Part shown: one piece after another, positions 42,485 through 54,600 of the stretch
How positions within the stretch are numbered: the stretch's first letter is position 1
Layout of the letters: each line of letters opens with the position of its first letter
Assembly: GCA_014925825.1 (NCBI GenBank)
Contig: JACGCK010000011.1
Span: 1 to 64,000, forward strand
Direction of reading: 5' to 3'
Source of the DNA: Pholiota molesta
Lineage: Eukaryota; Basidiomycota; Agaricomycetes; Agaricales; Strophariaceae
DNA: 64,000 nt
Notes under the pieces: model-generated
Database searches by the model: none
Told to the model about the DNA's origin: nothing
What the model saw: only the letters and a program-made list of their open reading frames with translations
Program-made: the position numbers and the translations under genes

Positions 42485-44440
42485 CTAAAGTTTTCCAACG
42501 GGATGTCTGACAATTATCAATGATGCAAGAGCGGTATCCCAGATCACAGACGTATTAAGTATCAATGGGATGATGGGACGACTTAGGGGTGGATGCAACA
42601 AGTGTCCACCCATGCAGGATCGAGATCCTTGTTCCAATATTTTCATTGAGACGGGAACCGACGAAAGAAAGACTTTCAAGAATCCGCGGTCGACTTGGGT
42701 ATGATCGTCGAGAGAAAATGTCAAGGCTTCAGACCCAGGCTGTCCGGAACAAATTTGCAGAGAACCTTGACTGAGAAGAGGCGCTTCTTTGCGAGAGTCG
42801 GAAGAATAGACTGTAGAGATAGTATATCGATTCGGATCCATGTATACAATATAGGGCCATAAATCGATCTTGGAGTTGTTACGAAGGATGATTTGAAAAA
42901 TGGCGCCTCTCTCGTGCGGTATGATGGCCGTTCCATTTTCCAGGTAGTTATCGCTAATTTTTGACCATGAAAGAGGATCGATTCGCCATATTTCCATATC
43001 GATCAGGTTTTGAAAAGGCTTGAGGACATTGTGCCGAAACAAATGTAGATTGAATCGCACAGCGTCGTCAATCACTTCTTTTGGATCCTTGTCGGTCATC
43101 ACCATATGGCTATTTGAAGCTGGCAATGTGGAATTCTGATACACAACAACACCTTTGCCATCAACGGTCAAAGATATATCGGCGTCCTCTGACTTGTTGA
43201 CTCGTAAGACATGAGCTTCATTTTTGGGCCTAGTGGCGTCGAATTTCGTAGGAAAGGATTTACGGAGTTTCCACATTCGAAAAAAAGAAATCAATGTCGA
43301 CTTGAGATAGATACAGAAGGGTCGGCTGTTGTTCCATTTTGTAACCTGAGCCCAACAAATTTTAGGGAATGTAGAAAGTTGGGATTTAACACGAGCGAGA
43401 CACCAAGAAGGTCGAACATCAACGACGACCACTGTCCCGATTGGCAGATTTTGAGAGTGGCGGTAATTGTGGAGGTGAAGTGAGAATTCGCTTCCCTCTA
43501 CGATGCCGTGCATAGCGCCAACCTCGATTTTCATCTGTCTTGTCTCGTCATCGATGCTGGCAGCCGTGAAGCGACTATCGGGTGGGAATGGGACGTCGTC
43601 AAACAAAATTCGGTGTTTATGCTTTCCGAAACATGAATATTGCGCAGGATCATCATGCACTTGTTCTCGAAGATGATCTATCAACTGTTCGTATGAGGTA
43701 CGGTGCAGAGGAAGATCAGAAACAGCTTGGAGAAATGCAACCGTAAAACGACCGCCTTCTTTGCTCTCGGTAGCCTTCTGTCCCGGACAGGAGGCCGCTA
43801 GTAGTACATGTGATCCCGTTGATAGAAAAAATCCCTGATCTGATGCATGGAATTTCCCTCGGGCAGTGGACCAAAGGCCACGATATAAATCCTCTGGAAC
43901 GGCTTTAGGGGTCCTTGTCCATCTTGTGATCGATCGGTCTATGATATTGGCGGGAGTTTGGACAGGGGAGAAGCAACAATCGAGGAAAAGGGTAATATTG
44001 TCGCCTTTGCATGCTGCTAAATCTTCTACCATGGCGTGCAACGAACGGTCGGAAATTCCAGCGACCCGCCCTTGGGAAGCTTTGGTATCGTGATCAAAAG
44101 GGCAAATAACTTCGACCAGTCCTGGCGAGCCTTCGGTTTCGTACCAATCTGGAGGAGCTGATATACGGCTGCCATGGCCGGCGAAGTAAATGAGAATCGC
44201 GTCTCCGGGTTCGATGGAAGGGTTATTGACTAGATGTTCCATAAAGGAATCTTCAATGTTGCTTTTGGTCGCATGATGATCAAGCAGGAGACGTATTTGG
44301 CCCCTAGGAACGTTTAATTTTTCCACCAGCCAGCGCTTCATTTTTCGTGCATCTTCAACGCAAGCGTGCAAATTCCAGATGTTTCCTGACTTATAAGTAT
44401 CGATTCCTATAATAAGTGCGAATATGCGAGTGGATGACAT
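42485..44440 (-). CDS. Metacaspase-type caspase-fold protein with a long C-terminal region
   Basis: Caspase-like peptidase C14 fold: MSSTRIFALIIGIDTYKSG, DARKMKRWLVEKL, AILIYFAGHGSR (catalytic His) and ITLFLDCCFSP (catalytic Cys), followed by FLSTGSHVLLAASCPGQKA and RTSYEQLIDHLREQV. Those are the p20/p10 parts, complete in one exon. About 350 further residues are unlike the standard fungal type I metacaspase (no PPG/Q-rich prodomain) and include EVGAMHGIVEGSEF, a beta-rich stretch and IWRIDPLSWSKISDNYLENG. This layout is frequent in Agaricomycetes and its substrate is unknown. An upstream in-frame ATG at 44575 exists, but GTAAGTTATCAG...CTCTGCAG just before 44440 looks like a 5' UTR intron, so I use 44440. 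Confidence 0.87.
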   Translation of the reverse strand: MSSTRIFALIIGIDTYKSGNIWNLHACVEDARKMKRWLVEKLNVPRGQIRLLLDHHATKSNIEDSFMEHLVNNPSIEPGDAILIYFAGHGSRISAPPDWYETEGSPGLVEVICPFDHDTKASQGRVAGISDRSLHAMVEDLAACKGDNITLFLDCCFSPVQTPANIIDRSITRWTRTPKAVPEDLYRGLWSTARGKFHASDQGFFLSTGSHVLLAASCPGQKATESKEGGRFTVAFLQAVSDLPLHRTSYEQLIDHLREQVHDDPAQYSCFGKHKHRILFDDVPFPPDSRFTAASIDDETRQMKIEVGAMHGIVEGSEFSLHLHNYRHSQNLPIGTVVVVDVRPSWCLARVKSQLSTFPKICWAQVTKWNNSRPFCIYLKSTLISFFRMWKLRKSFPTKFDATRPKNEAHVLRVNKSEDADISLTVDGKGVVVYQNSTLPASNSHMVMTDKDPKEVIDDAVRFNLHLFRHNVLKPFQNLIDMEIWRIDPLSWSKISDNYLENGTAIIPHERGAIFQIILRNNSKIDLWPYIVYMDPNRYTISTVYSSDSRKEAPLLSQGSLQICSGQPGSEALTFSLDDHTQVDRGFLKVFLSSVPVSMKILEQGSRSCMGGHLLHPPLSRPIIPLILNTSVIWDTALASLIIVRHPVGKL

Positions 44441-45104
44441 CTGCAGAGTATAAGATAAGGCAGCCGAGATAACTGATAACTTACGGGTAGATAGGTGGAA
44501 ATGACAAGATTGAAAGCTGGCGTTTGTACAAGAGAATGGGAGCGAGCTTGAAAAGGGGGTCAGGAGCATTAGCACCCTTTAAGACTCGTGTCAAGCATGC
44601 AGAGTTGCTTCGCGCTACCGCGCCATGAGCTCGAACTCATTAAAGACAACCACCAAACGCATGTTTTTGCTTGAGACTCCATTGCACGATCGAGACGAAC
44701 AAAACAAGAGGTTTCTTTGTTGAACGCTGCATGAGCACTCTCTTAGGACCAGATGCATAAATTTTGTTTGGATGTTGACAGTATGTTGAACGAATGCGAA
44801 GAATTCAGCCAGATTTGGGGCTTTCTGCAGAGCTCAAGCGCGAGCCAGCACTGGGATCAAACTGGGATACTAAAGTCGATGGCAGCTATATATGATCGAA
44901 GCTTATCTCCTGGAGCTGTGATTGTTGCCTGGACAAAGAAGGTTTGAAGGTACCGGCGACGATGTTTGGGATAACTAAGAGATTTGCTGCGGAATCATGG
45001 AGAGTCAATATTAATGTCAAATAAGGCATCAACCTGAAAACACATGCAAACAAATCTCTTCTGAGACGCTCACCACTGCCAAACCACTGCACTCGATCGC
45101 CTAC
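44441..45104. other. Shared divergent promoter of the metacaspase and ATG6 genes
   Basis: 664 bp with no convincing coding frame. The first ~100 bases (44441-44545) hold the likely 5' UTR intron of the metacaspase gene. Confidence 0.5.
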
Positions 45105-46848
45105 TATGAGCTTCGGACCCGTGTGCCAGCAATGTAAAGCGCATCTTCAGGTATATAATCAGGCATACGTTTTACTATAGCTTTCTTAAATTAACACCAG
45201 TTAGATAGATGCATCTCTTGTCGACCTTGCACCTTCTGCATATGATATGATTGTGGCTACTCTGCCGTCCAATTCGCCAAATTCTGTCAAAACATCCCAA
45301 TCTTCGAACAGAGTTGTAACTGATGCACCATCCACGTCAAAGGATGTGTGGCAACGATCCAATGCATCCACTCTGTCGCCTAAAACTCCCAATACTCTAT
45401 CTCCTCGTGCTCAGGGCAAACAAGCGCAGCGCGGCACACCGTTGCCTAACGAATCATTTGTGCTTTTACAAGATAGTGTGATCAGAAACATTCCATCGCC
45501 TACGCCAACCTCATCACATCCCAAGAGGGCTTCGACAAAGGTTCATGGCAATCAAGTGCAAGACAAAGCGGTCGAACGTCTAAATGCCGGAATGCTAGAG
45601 GAAGATCATGCAAATCCTTCACCATTATCCCACCATCTTCGCTCTACCACTCGATTATTCAATCTTCTTTCCACACGCACCGAAATCGACCATCCCCTTT
45701 GCGCAGAATGTACACAAATTCTATTGTCCACTCTACAACGACAGTTAGATGAAACGAAGAAGGAGCGAGACGGTTATATTGCTTTCGAGAAAGAAGTCAG
45801 GAAAGAGAGAGAACGCGAATCCCAGGGACTCTCCAAGGAGGATGCTGAGAAGAAGATAGAGAAATTAAAGCAAGAGGAAGCCCTCGCTGTTGAGCAACTC
45901 AAAGAGGCAGAGAAGGAGCGGTCACAGCTGGATCTCGAATTGCAGCAACTCGAACTTAGTGAAAGGGCCTTGGAACAGGAGGAATTGGAGTAAGTATTTG
46001 TTATAAACCCGCCTTCTTCCACTAACGTTCCACCAGCTTCTGGCGATCATACAATGAACACATCTTGGCGGCGGAACAGCAAACCGCTCAGCTGGCCACT
46101 CTTCGATCCGCATATACTGCTGGAATTGCTACTTTGGAGAAGCTGGAACGTACAAATGTTTACAATGATGCCTTCTGTATCGGTCACGATGGCGTTTTCG
46201 GAACGATCAATGGTCTACGTTTGGGTCGAGTTCCTGGTGTTCCTGTGCGCATCCTTTTCATACAATTTTTGCAATCGCATCTTATAGCTGCATGCAGGTT
46301 GAATGGGCCGAAATTAACGCAGCTTGGGGTCAAACCCTTCTCTTATTATACACAATTGCCAGGAAACTCGATTATACTTTTGAGAAGTATGTTTTCTTGG
46401 ATCGTTTAGACATGCTTTTGAACTCATGGAAATACCTCAGTTACCGGTTGGTCCCGATGGGATCCTTCTCCAGAATAGAGAAGACTACTGGTGACAAGGC
46501 CAACTATGAGCTATATGGTTCTGGTGACCTGCATTTTGGACGCTTGCTTCACAACCGCCGTTTCGACATCGCGATGGTGGCTTTCCTCGATTGTCTTAAA
46601 CATTTGATGGATCATATCAAGTTGCAAGATGCTAGTGTGGACTTTCCCCATCAGTATGTCCGTTGCCCACATGAACCGTGATTGACAATTTGCTTGATCT
46701 TACCACCAGGATCACAAAAGACAAAATCGGTGACGTTTCTGTGAAACTCCAGTTCAATCAAGAAGAGGCATGGACACGCTCACTTCGCCATGTCCTTCTA
46801 GCACTCAAAATATGTCTGAAATGGGCAACCAATGGAGCAAATGGTTAA
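45105..46848 (+). CDS. ATG6: Autophagy protein Atg6/Vps30 (Beclin 1)
   Basis: Subunit of the Vps34 PI3-kinase complexes for autophagy and vacuolar sorting. Exon 1 ([15 protein letters not shown]) has the CxxC motif of Beclins. The BH3-like region is [11 protein letters not shown]. Next is the C-rich piece [20 protein letters not shown], then a coiled coil ([19 protein letters not shown]...[20 protein letters not shown]). The evolutionarily conserved domain follows: [74 protein letters not shown], and [20 protein letters not shown]. It ends [15 protein letters not shown] at 46846-46848. Introns seen at 45151, about 45991, 46240 and 46388. No breaks. Confidence 0.94.
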
Positions 46849-47456
46849 AGTCAAACGGAAGATCCGAAGCCAGGGACTTCTTAGTCGGCTCTTACAGCTA
46901 TAATGGGCAAAGATTATTGCAAGCCATGGTTTCTGGATTGTGCGGGCGTTGAGCAAGAGACTTACTTGCCTATATATGTGGTACTACGGAGGTCGTGCCT
47001 CATAATATCTAGATTAGATATAGATTACACTCAATCTATATATAGATTAGTTAATGTCGCGATATCAGTGGCGAATTGCTCAGTGATGCCATTCCTGGTG
47101 AAGCGCAGAGGTTCAATCTCGTAGTCCTCAGCTGCTTTAGCAATGTTGGACCCAACCTGGATAGGTACATACATTCGATCCGGCAAGGACTCCCGTATTT
47201 ATAATTTGCTGGCCAATACAATCGGTCCGGATTCAAATTGAATCCGTCTATCCCCTACCGGCATTTGTTCTATAAGCAATGTCGCAATCCGAGGCGTTCT
47301 TACAAAGACAGGTTTGCAATCTTTAGAATCTCTGCTAGTAGTTCCCGAGACTACATTTGTTCCTTCGTCCACCTCGGTTCGATCTGAGGACTCACAAATA
47401 AGGCGTCATCCCTATCAAGATAACCACAAACCACTTCGATTCCCCTTTGATCTCCA
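46849..47456. other. ATG6-GSH1 spacer
   Basis: 608 bp. It has an AT-rich stretch with repeated TCTATATATAGATTAG-like pieces at 47010-47050 (imperfect inverted repeats around TATATATAG). Most of it, especially near 47250-47456, should be the promoter of the next gene. No gene seen. Confidence 0.4.
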
Positions 47457-50191
47457 ATGGGCCTCTTATCTCTCGGAACGCCGTTGCCTTGGGATGAAGC
47501 AAAAAAGTATGCCGACCACGTCAGAATGCACGGCATCACACAATTTCTGCACATTTGGGATCGACTGAAGGATCGACAGGGAGATGAATTGCTTTGGGGT
47601 GACGAGGTGCGTTTCTCCTTCGACTGTTCAGCATATCAGGGGGCTGACACTTATTGCAGATTGAATACATGGTAGTCTCGTTCGACGACGAGGAGAAGAA
47701 CGCCAAGTTGTCATTAAGACAGACCGAGATCCTAGCGAAACTAGGTGCTATCGTCTCCGATATCGATTCTGAGACTCCGGACAAGTATGTGCTGCCACCT
47801 GTGATGCACCCGCGTTAATCATCGCGTCTCAGCATATCAGTCCCAACATTCCACCCAGAATATGGACGTTATATGCTGGAATCTACTCCAGGCGCACCAT
47901 ATACTGGGTCCATTTCTGACCTACTCTCGGTCGAAGGTAATATGCGATATCGGTGCGCCTCACGCAATCCTTTTGCAAGAAGAGTACTCGTTGACAAAGT
48001 GAAATCCAGACGAACCCTCGCTCGCAAGCACCTCAAACCCCATGAAATACCCGTAACATTTACTTCATTTCCAAGGATGGGTGTTCCAGGCCAGTTTACG
48101 GAACCTTACTTCGATCCTACCGATGCTATTTCAAGCCACAGTTTATTTTTACCGGAAGAAATCACCAACCCACATGCTCGCTTCCCGTGAGTGAAGCTAT
48201 TCTCCTGAGACGCGCAGCGCTGAGACCATTTGGATTAGAACACTCACGGCCAACATCAGGCGGAGGAGGGGTTCGAAAATCGCCATAAATCTACCTATTT
48301 TCTTTGACGAAAAGACACCAAAACCTTTCATTGACCCCACTGTACCTTGGGATCGTTCAATTTATTCAGAAGATCCAGGTGAGTCCCAGTAATCGGAGTA
48401 CTATTTTACCCTACTTTTAACGTTGTTTGACAGAGGCAAGGAATGGTGCTGCTTTGCCTGATCACATTTATTTGGATGCCATGGGTTTTGGGATGGGTGT
48501 TGCTGCCTACAGTTGACATTCCAGGCCTGTAATGTCTCCGATGCCAGGAGGTTATATGACGGATTGATCCCTATAGGGCCTATTCTGGTAAATCTCATCA
48601 AGTTTATATGATATGAGTTAAATCCATATTTAATGGACAGTTGGCGTTGACGGCTGCGAGCCCTATATGGCGTGGTTACCTCGCCGATGTCGATTCTCGC
48701 TGGAACGTAATTGCAGGAAGCGTCGACGATCGCACGCCGGAGGAGCGTGGTCTAGTGGTGCGCACCTTCCTCTTATCACACTCAAAGTATACTCATTGAT
48801 TCCTCAAGCCTCTGAAAGAGAGTCGCTTCGTCATTCCCAAATCTCGTTATGACAGTGTAGACCTCTATCTCTCTAATGACTGGATCAATCGTCCGGAATA
48901 CAATGATAATCCCTTACCATATGATCAAGCTATTTACGACCGCCTACGGAAACATGGTTAGTTGCAACCAAGTTAGTATGTTCTAAACTTATATGGAACT
49001 TTCCTAGGACTGGACGATCTACTCTCTAAGCACATATCCCATCTCTTTATTCGCGATCCTTTAGTGGTTTTCAGCGAAACAATTGACCAAGATGATGCCT
49101 CCAGCAGTGACCATTTCGAAGTATGTGTATTCATCATTCTTTCGAAAGCAATCAACGAACATTCGCAGAACATTCAATCCACAAACTGGCAAACACTGCG
49201 CTTCAAACCGCCTCCGCCAAATTCTCCTATCGGTTGGAGGGTAGAATTCCGTAGTATGGAGGTGCAGATGACAGATTATGAGAATGCAGCCTTTGCTGTC
49301 TTTGTCGTCCTTCTATCGCGGGCTATTCTCAATTTCCATCTAAATTTCTATGTACCTATCTCTAAAGTGAGCATATCAGACAATGATATCCAGAGATCCT
49401 GATGAAACTAACCGGGGATCTTTATTAGGTTGATGAGAATATGGCAAGAGCTCAGAAAAGGGCTGCATCGACTTCGAATAAATTCTACTTCAGAAAAGAT
49501 GTATTTGCGACACGGAGTTCTGCATCGAGTGTTGCTTCCTCGTCAGGTGCTAGCTCCCCTGTGGACGGCTCGCCGAAGAAGAAGCCCAAGAAAATGGAGA
49601 ACTGCTTCCCACCAATCCCTTTACCGGAGAATGGGTTTGTCAATCGGAATGTGGAAGAGGAATACGAAGAAATGACCATGGATGAAATCATGAATGGCAA
49701 GGTTGAAACATTTTTTGTTTGGTTCGAGAAATTTCCTTTCTGATTGAATGAAACTTTACAGAATTCTGATTTTCCGGGATTGTTACCTCTTGTGAACGCA
49801 TATCTTGATACTTTGGATATTGAACCTCGGGAGTTGCAAAAGATTCGGCAATATCTAGATCTTGTCAAACGCCGCTCGAATGGTCCGTCCGTAGTCTGTG
49901 AGCCGCAATGATGTCGTTGGCTGACTGGATTTTAACCAGGGACTCTGCTGACACCAGCAACCTGGATTCGAAACTTTGTTACATCTCATCCTGACTACAG
50001 GAGAGATTCGGTGGTTTCGCAAGTCATCAACTACGATCTGCTTAAAGCTGTCGATGAAATGTATGTCAATCTGTTATGTATTAAAATCTCGTAGCTCACT
50101 CTACCTCTCCAGTGAACAAGGCATACGACAAGCACCCGATTTACTTCCAGCAGATTATAAAGGCGGAAGACAGGACTCAGGATCATTATAG
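47457..50191 (+). CDS. GSH1: Glutamate-cysteine ligase catalytic subunit (glutathione synthesis)
   Basis: First and limiting step of glutathione synthesis. [20 protein letters not shown], then [58 protein letters not shown] and [13 protein letters not shown]. Next come [39 protein letters not shown] and FYRKDVF-type [10 protein letters not shown]. At 48494-48503 the frame breaks: the family has [15 protein letters not shown], and here one base is missing after GGGATGGG, so TGT TGC TGC CTA CAG is read out of frame with the previous exon. Everything before and after is intact, so this is more likely a sequencing error than a dead gene, since the enzyme is essential for glutathione. Many short introns. 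TAG/TAA near 50189. Confidence 0.92.
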
Positions 50192-50511
50192 CTACTAGCA
50201 TGGAAGAGATAAGATAAGAGTGTAGGATTTTTTTCTGTTGTTTATTGTGACTTTAGACACGAGAACAAGTTTTTATCACATACTTATATATATATTGTTA
50301 CTCCGTTACAGCGTTTCCAAATGCCCTTCAAGCTTCAATAGTTTGGGTGTGCTACATACTTATTGACGACTCACGAGCGCTCCAGAGCGCTCCTAAGTAT
50401 AGACTAGAATTAGCCCCATTTAGCAATTGAATCGGGATACTTACCACAGTCCGGGTTTTGCCGAACAGGTAAACCGTAAACACACGGAGGAGGGCCTTGT
50501 CACTACTCAAA
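50192..50511. other. GSH1-ATP16 spacer
   Basis: 320 bp. T-rich terminator-like region (50225-50300), then the short promoter of the ATP synthase gene. No other feature seen. Confidence 0.35.
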
Positions 50512-51157
50512 ATGTCCTCTCTGCGACTCCTCTCCTCTGCTGCGCGACGAGCGACCTCGTTCTCGCTAGCACGCCGTGGCTATGCTGATGTCAGCGATAA
50601 GCTCAACTTGTCGTTGACCCTCCCCTTCAAGGTAAGAGCAGCCATCCAGGCAGAACGCGTACGCGATGTCTAACTCGTCTTATAGTCAATCTTCAGCTCA
50701 AAGGACGTGGTGCAAGTCAACATTCCTGCCGAGTCTGGCGACATGGGCATTCTCTCCAACCACGTTCCATCTATTGAGGCCTTGCGTCCAGGTGTTGTTG
50801 AGGTCATTGAGTCTGGTGGATCTCAGAAATTTTTCGGTGAGTTCTGTATTATTCATTGTAGGACCGGCTGATTTATGATTGCTTCAGTTTCAAGTGGTTT
50901 TGCAACCATCCATCCCAATAACAAGCTCACCATTAACGTCGTAGAGGCCGCTCCCTTAGAGGAATTCTCCGTTGAAGTGAGTATCATTTAACATACGGTA
51001 ATATACAACTTTTTAACGCAATGGTGTCAAGGCCGTGCGCTCGAACTTGCAAGAAGCCCTCAAAGTAGCCGCAGGAAATGGTTCAGAAGCCGAAAAGTTG
51101 GAGGCGCGCATCGAGGCCGATGTATATGAGTCCATTCAACAAGCACTTACAAAGTAA
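50512..51157 (+). CDS. ATP16: Mitochondrial F1 ATP synthase subunit delta
   Basis: Central-stalk subunit of F1Fo (homologue of bacterial epsilon). It has a presequence (MSSLRLLSSAARRATSFSLA, RRGYADVSDK with the cleavage-type RGYA), then LSLTLPFKSIFSSKDVVQVN, IPAESGDMGILSNHVPSIEA (conserved motif), LRPGVVEVIE, FFVSSGFATIHPNN and EEFSVEAVRSNLQEALKVAA. The C-terminal helices end ESIQQALTK. Three introns; about 160 residues, the usual length. TAA at 51155-51157. Confidence 0.95.
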
Positions 51158-51614
51158 TCTCTGGAGCGGCGCCTGTCCCAACGACATCTTAGATAGTATG
51201 CATATTAACATTGGACCTGCTTCATGCTGCCATCCAGTTTCAATGCCTCTCGGTTTCTAGCAATGGCCAAGGGAGACGTATTGCGATTTGAGAGTTCAAG
51301 CCTTCAACTTCAAGACTAACTTGGGACACATGATCGTACAATATACTTACTTTAGACTTGAACTTCGGGTTGAATAAAGTTTGAGTTACGGACTGGAAGC
51401 GGCTGCTTATAAGTAAGTTATATTGTTGTGATGAGTCCACCGCATTACCCGAGAATCGAGAGCCCGTAATTTCTGATTTCATCACACCAGCGCCCTTCTG
51501 TGTGAATCATGCACATGTATGTGACAGCTCTCTTGTACTTCTCTCAAAATGCCATCGGCTTTCTGAACTGCTGACGAGCACCCCGTTGCTCAATCCTTGC
51601 TAGTCTCGACAATC
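51158..51614. other. ATP16-AlkB-like gene spacer
   Basis: 457 bp between two plus-strand genes. A minus-strand open frame at 51240-51485 has no recognisable content. Otherwise nothing noted. Confidence 0.35.
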
Positions 51615-54600
51615 ATGAAGATTCCGACCTCGTGGAACGATAAAAGCCTCTTACAAGATGAACCATTCGTAAATTGGTTTCGTCCAGCTACGGCTGAAGT
51701 CGGTAAAAGAGAGTCCGCAATAAAAACCGAGGCTATGAGGGAGATACAGACCCTGAGGAATCCTGACTTTGTGAGTGCCGATATCTGATAATTTGTTTGT
51801 TTGCATCTCATATACTGTCTACGCAGAAAGATATAATCAAAAGTTGGACTAATTATGCTTTTGTCTGCGCAATGGGGACTCGAGCCGAATGCCCCAAATA
51901 TGACGATTATGCTACTATACGCCTTTTTGTCGACTTTTACTTCCAACTTTCTCGGAATGAAGATAAAGCTCTTCAGGTCCTTAATCGTGCGCGAATTCCT
52001 CGAGGCTTTGGGCCCTTCGACCCCAATGCCTTCCCTCTAAGTGGACGCAAGATTAAATTACCTATCCATCGTCCCAATCTTCAGCATTCAAACCAGCGGC
52101 GCCACAAGAGATACAAAGCAAAAGCAAAGGTGGCTGTCCCAGACAGCATTACTGCAGCTCCCTTGATCCAACAACTTGGGTCCCAAATTTCAAAATCAAG
52201 AAAAACTCGGTCAAGTTCAAGTTCGGCATCTTCGCTGCTTCCATCGAAAAATCACATCGAGAGATCTCCGAAAAAACGCTCGAAAGGCAACCAAGTTTCT
52301 GGAGATGAACAGATCGGAATACCAGTTAACGCCTCGTCACCCACTACTCAAGATGTATGCCATCCTACTCGATATAGCAAAGTTCCCGATGAGAAAAGTA
52401 GACGCTCTCTGGCCGTCAACGAAGACATCAAATCTGAAAAGTCGAGTTTGATTCAAGGCCTAAGATTTACACGCCACACTAAAAATGCTGAAGCCAACGC
52501 CGATATCAATACATTGCAAGCGAACTTGGAACCCGCTGTCGGCGCGTCTGGTGCTTTAAAAGAATCATCACCTCAACTTCCTCAGAAAAGACCGGCAAGT
52601 ACATCCATTGACCGCGAAACGAAACGACGTAGAGCAAGAGTGGCACCAAAAATCGTAACCAACTTACCAACTGATTTTAAGAGTATCGGCCGGGAAAGTA
52701 CAAAATACAACAGGAAACATCGGCGACAGGATTCGAATAACCCTCTCGAGGACAAACGCAAGGTTGCGAAGACATCAAATGTAGTACGGGGTGTAAAAGT
52801 GGAGAATCTTACTCTTTTTGCACCTCTTCCACCGGACGACAATTCCCTAGATGATAGTCATCCAATACCACCGATTTTCCTACCCCAGTCCCAACAGACC
52901 CAAATACCTATTCCTATTCATCCAATAGAATGCCGCGAATTAGTTCCTCCCCCTTCCCCTGAACCTTCTCCGACGCCAGTTCCTGCAGCTTTTGAACCTC
53001 CAATGGCTGGTCTAACTCTTGACTCTGCACAGATCGCGACATTTTCGGAATCGGACGATACCAAGAATACGATATTGATATCCGCTCTATCTGCCAAGAA
53101 TGAATCTGATTTTTCTATACCTGCACTGCAATTCCCTCCCGAAGAATCACATACAATAACTTACAAACCATCTCTCCCAAAATTTCCTCCTATATGGGCT
53201 CAAGTTCGTGTCTTAATCTTGTCAACAGAGGTCCTAGAAATAACATTATGTAGTCTCGACAGGAAGTTTGTGAATCCTTTGACTGGTTTCGCAGTTACCA
53301 AGGAGGAGTTTACCATTCCAAGGAAATTGTTAAGGGCTATCTTCTAAGTGGCTTTCCTACAAGGTTTGTCATGTATCAATAACTGTGATCTTATACGCCT
53401 TCCCTTATCTTGGCCTTTCTCTAGGGGTGACAGGTTCGAACATGGAGGCAGACTGATAATCTCACATGGGTACGTTATTTTATGGTTCTTGAGTTCTATG
53501 GGTCACCAGACAACTCGCATAGTGGTGGAAAATCTGAAAGCATGCACTCCATCAAAGGGCATGTATCATCTCAACCAGCCAGCAACCAACTTGCTCAAGA
53601 TAAATCCGTTCGTGCCCTCCTCAACAACTATAAAAACAATCGTCCCCTTGCCCTTTTGATCGACGATAAATACGCCCTCTTTCCCTATGACCTCGGAGCA
53701 AGGGATATTGCCTATGCTGTTCTAGGCTTCTACATCGTGGAGAACGTTTGGGGTATGGTGCTTTACTGTGTAAATATTTCTCCTTCATTGATCGTCCCTT
53801 CCAGCTGAGTATCAACCAGCACGTAACTCCACTGGCCATGTTGTCAGATATAAATTCGCTTTTCGATGGTGCGAAGACCAGGTTGGTTAATTTTTCATGA
53901 GCATGCAAGGCTTCGCCTCTGAAGCTCTATCAATAGGGACCGCCGTGGTGGATTCCAAAGGTTCCTGGCCAGGAATGTGAACTACATTTAACATTTCTAT
54001 CTTATTTCAACTCATTCGCTCGGTTCATTAGCACCCACCCAAGCTTTAACGACCATTTGGGATTTATCTCAGAATAAATATATCTCAGGTATGTTCGCTG
54101 TCATCATTCAAACTCCTGTAATCTACGTTCTAATCTTCTGGGATTAAACATAGTCGGCGGAGATAAGTTAGATGAACGGTGAGTAGGAATGCCTTGATGC
54201 TATGCGTTGGGTTGAATTTTGTTGAATTAGGGAAGTATATTCAATCCCCAGGTCGGTACATGTAGAGATCTTGCGGTCTGAAAATCTCACCTTTATCGCA
54301 GCGAATCAAGCACATGCCAATGTTGTCAAAAAATCTTTCCAAGAGTTTTTAAAGCATGTTGGGTTTGTCTGAACCCAGTTTGTCCAATGTTTTGGAAGCA
54401 AGCCGACGGACCATGTATAGGCCACTACCTCTCTGGTGACTTGAGCTATTCTCCCAAATTCCTTGATCTGCCCCCGTATAAACCGCTGCCATTTGGCTTT
54501 CCTGAAATCGTGACGTCTTTACCACTGCCGGATTTAACCATCAGTTCTAGGAACTATCATTTTACTAGAGGGTTCCACTGTACCAAATGTGGTCGGCTTT

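Noticed and set aside
44753..44947. Plus-strand 64-residue open frame in the metacaspase/ATG6 spacer
   Set aside because: Short, no domain, no splice partner; better read as promoter sequence.
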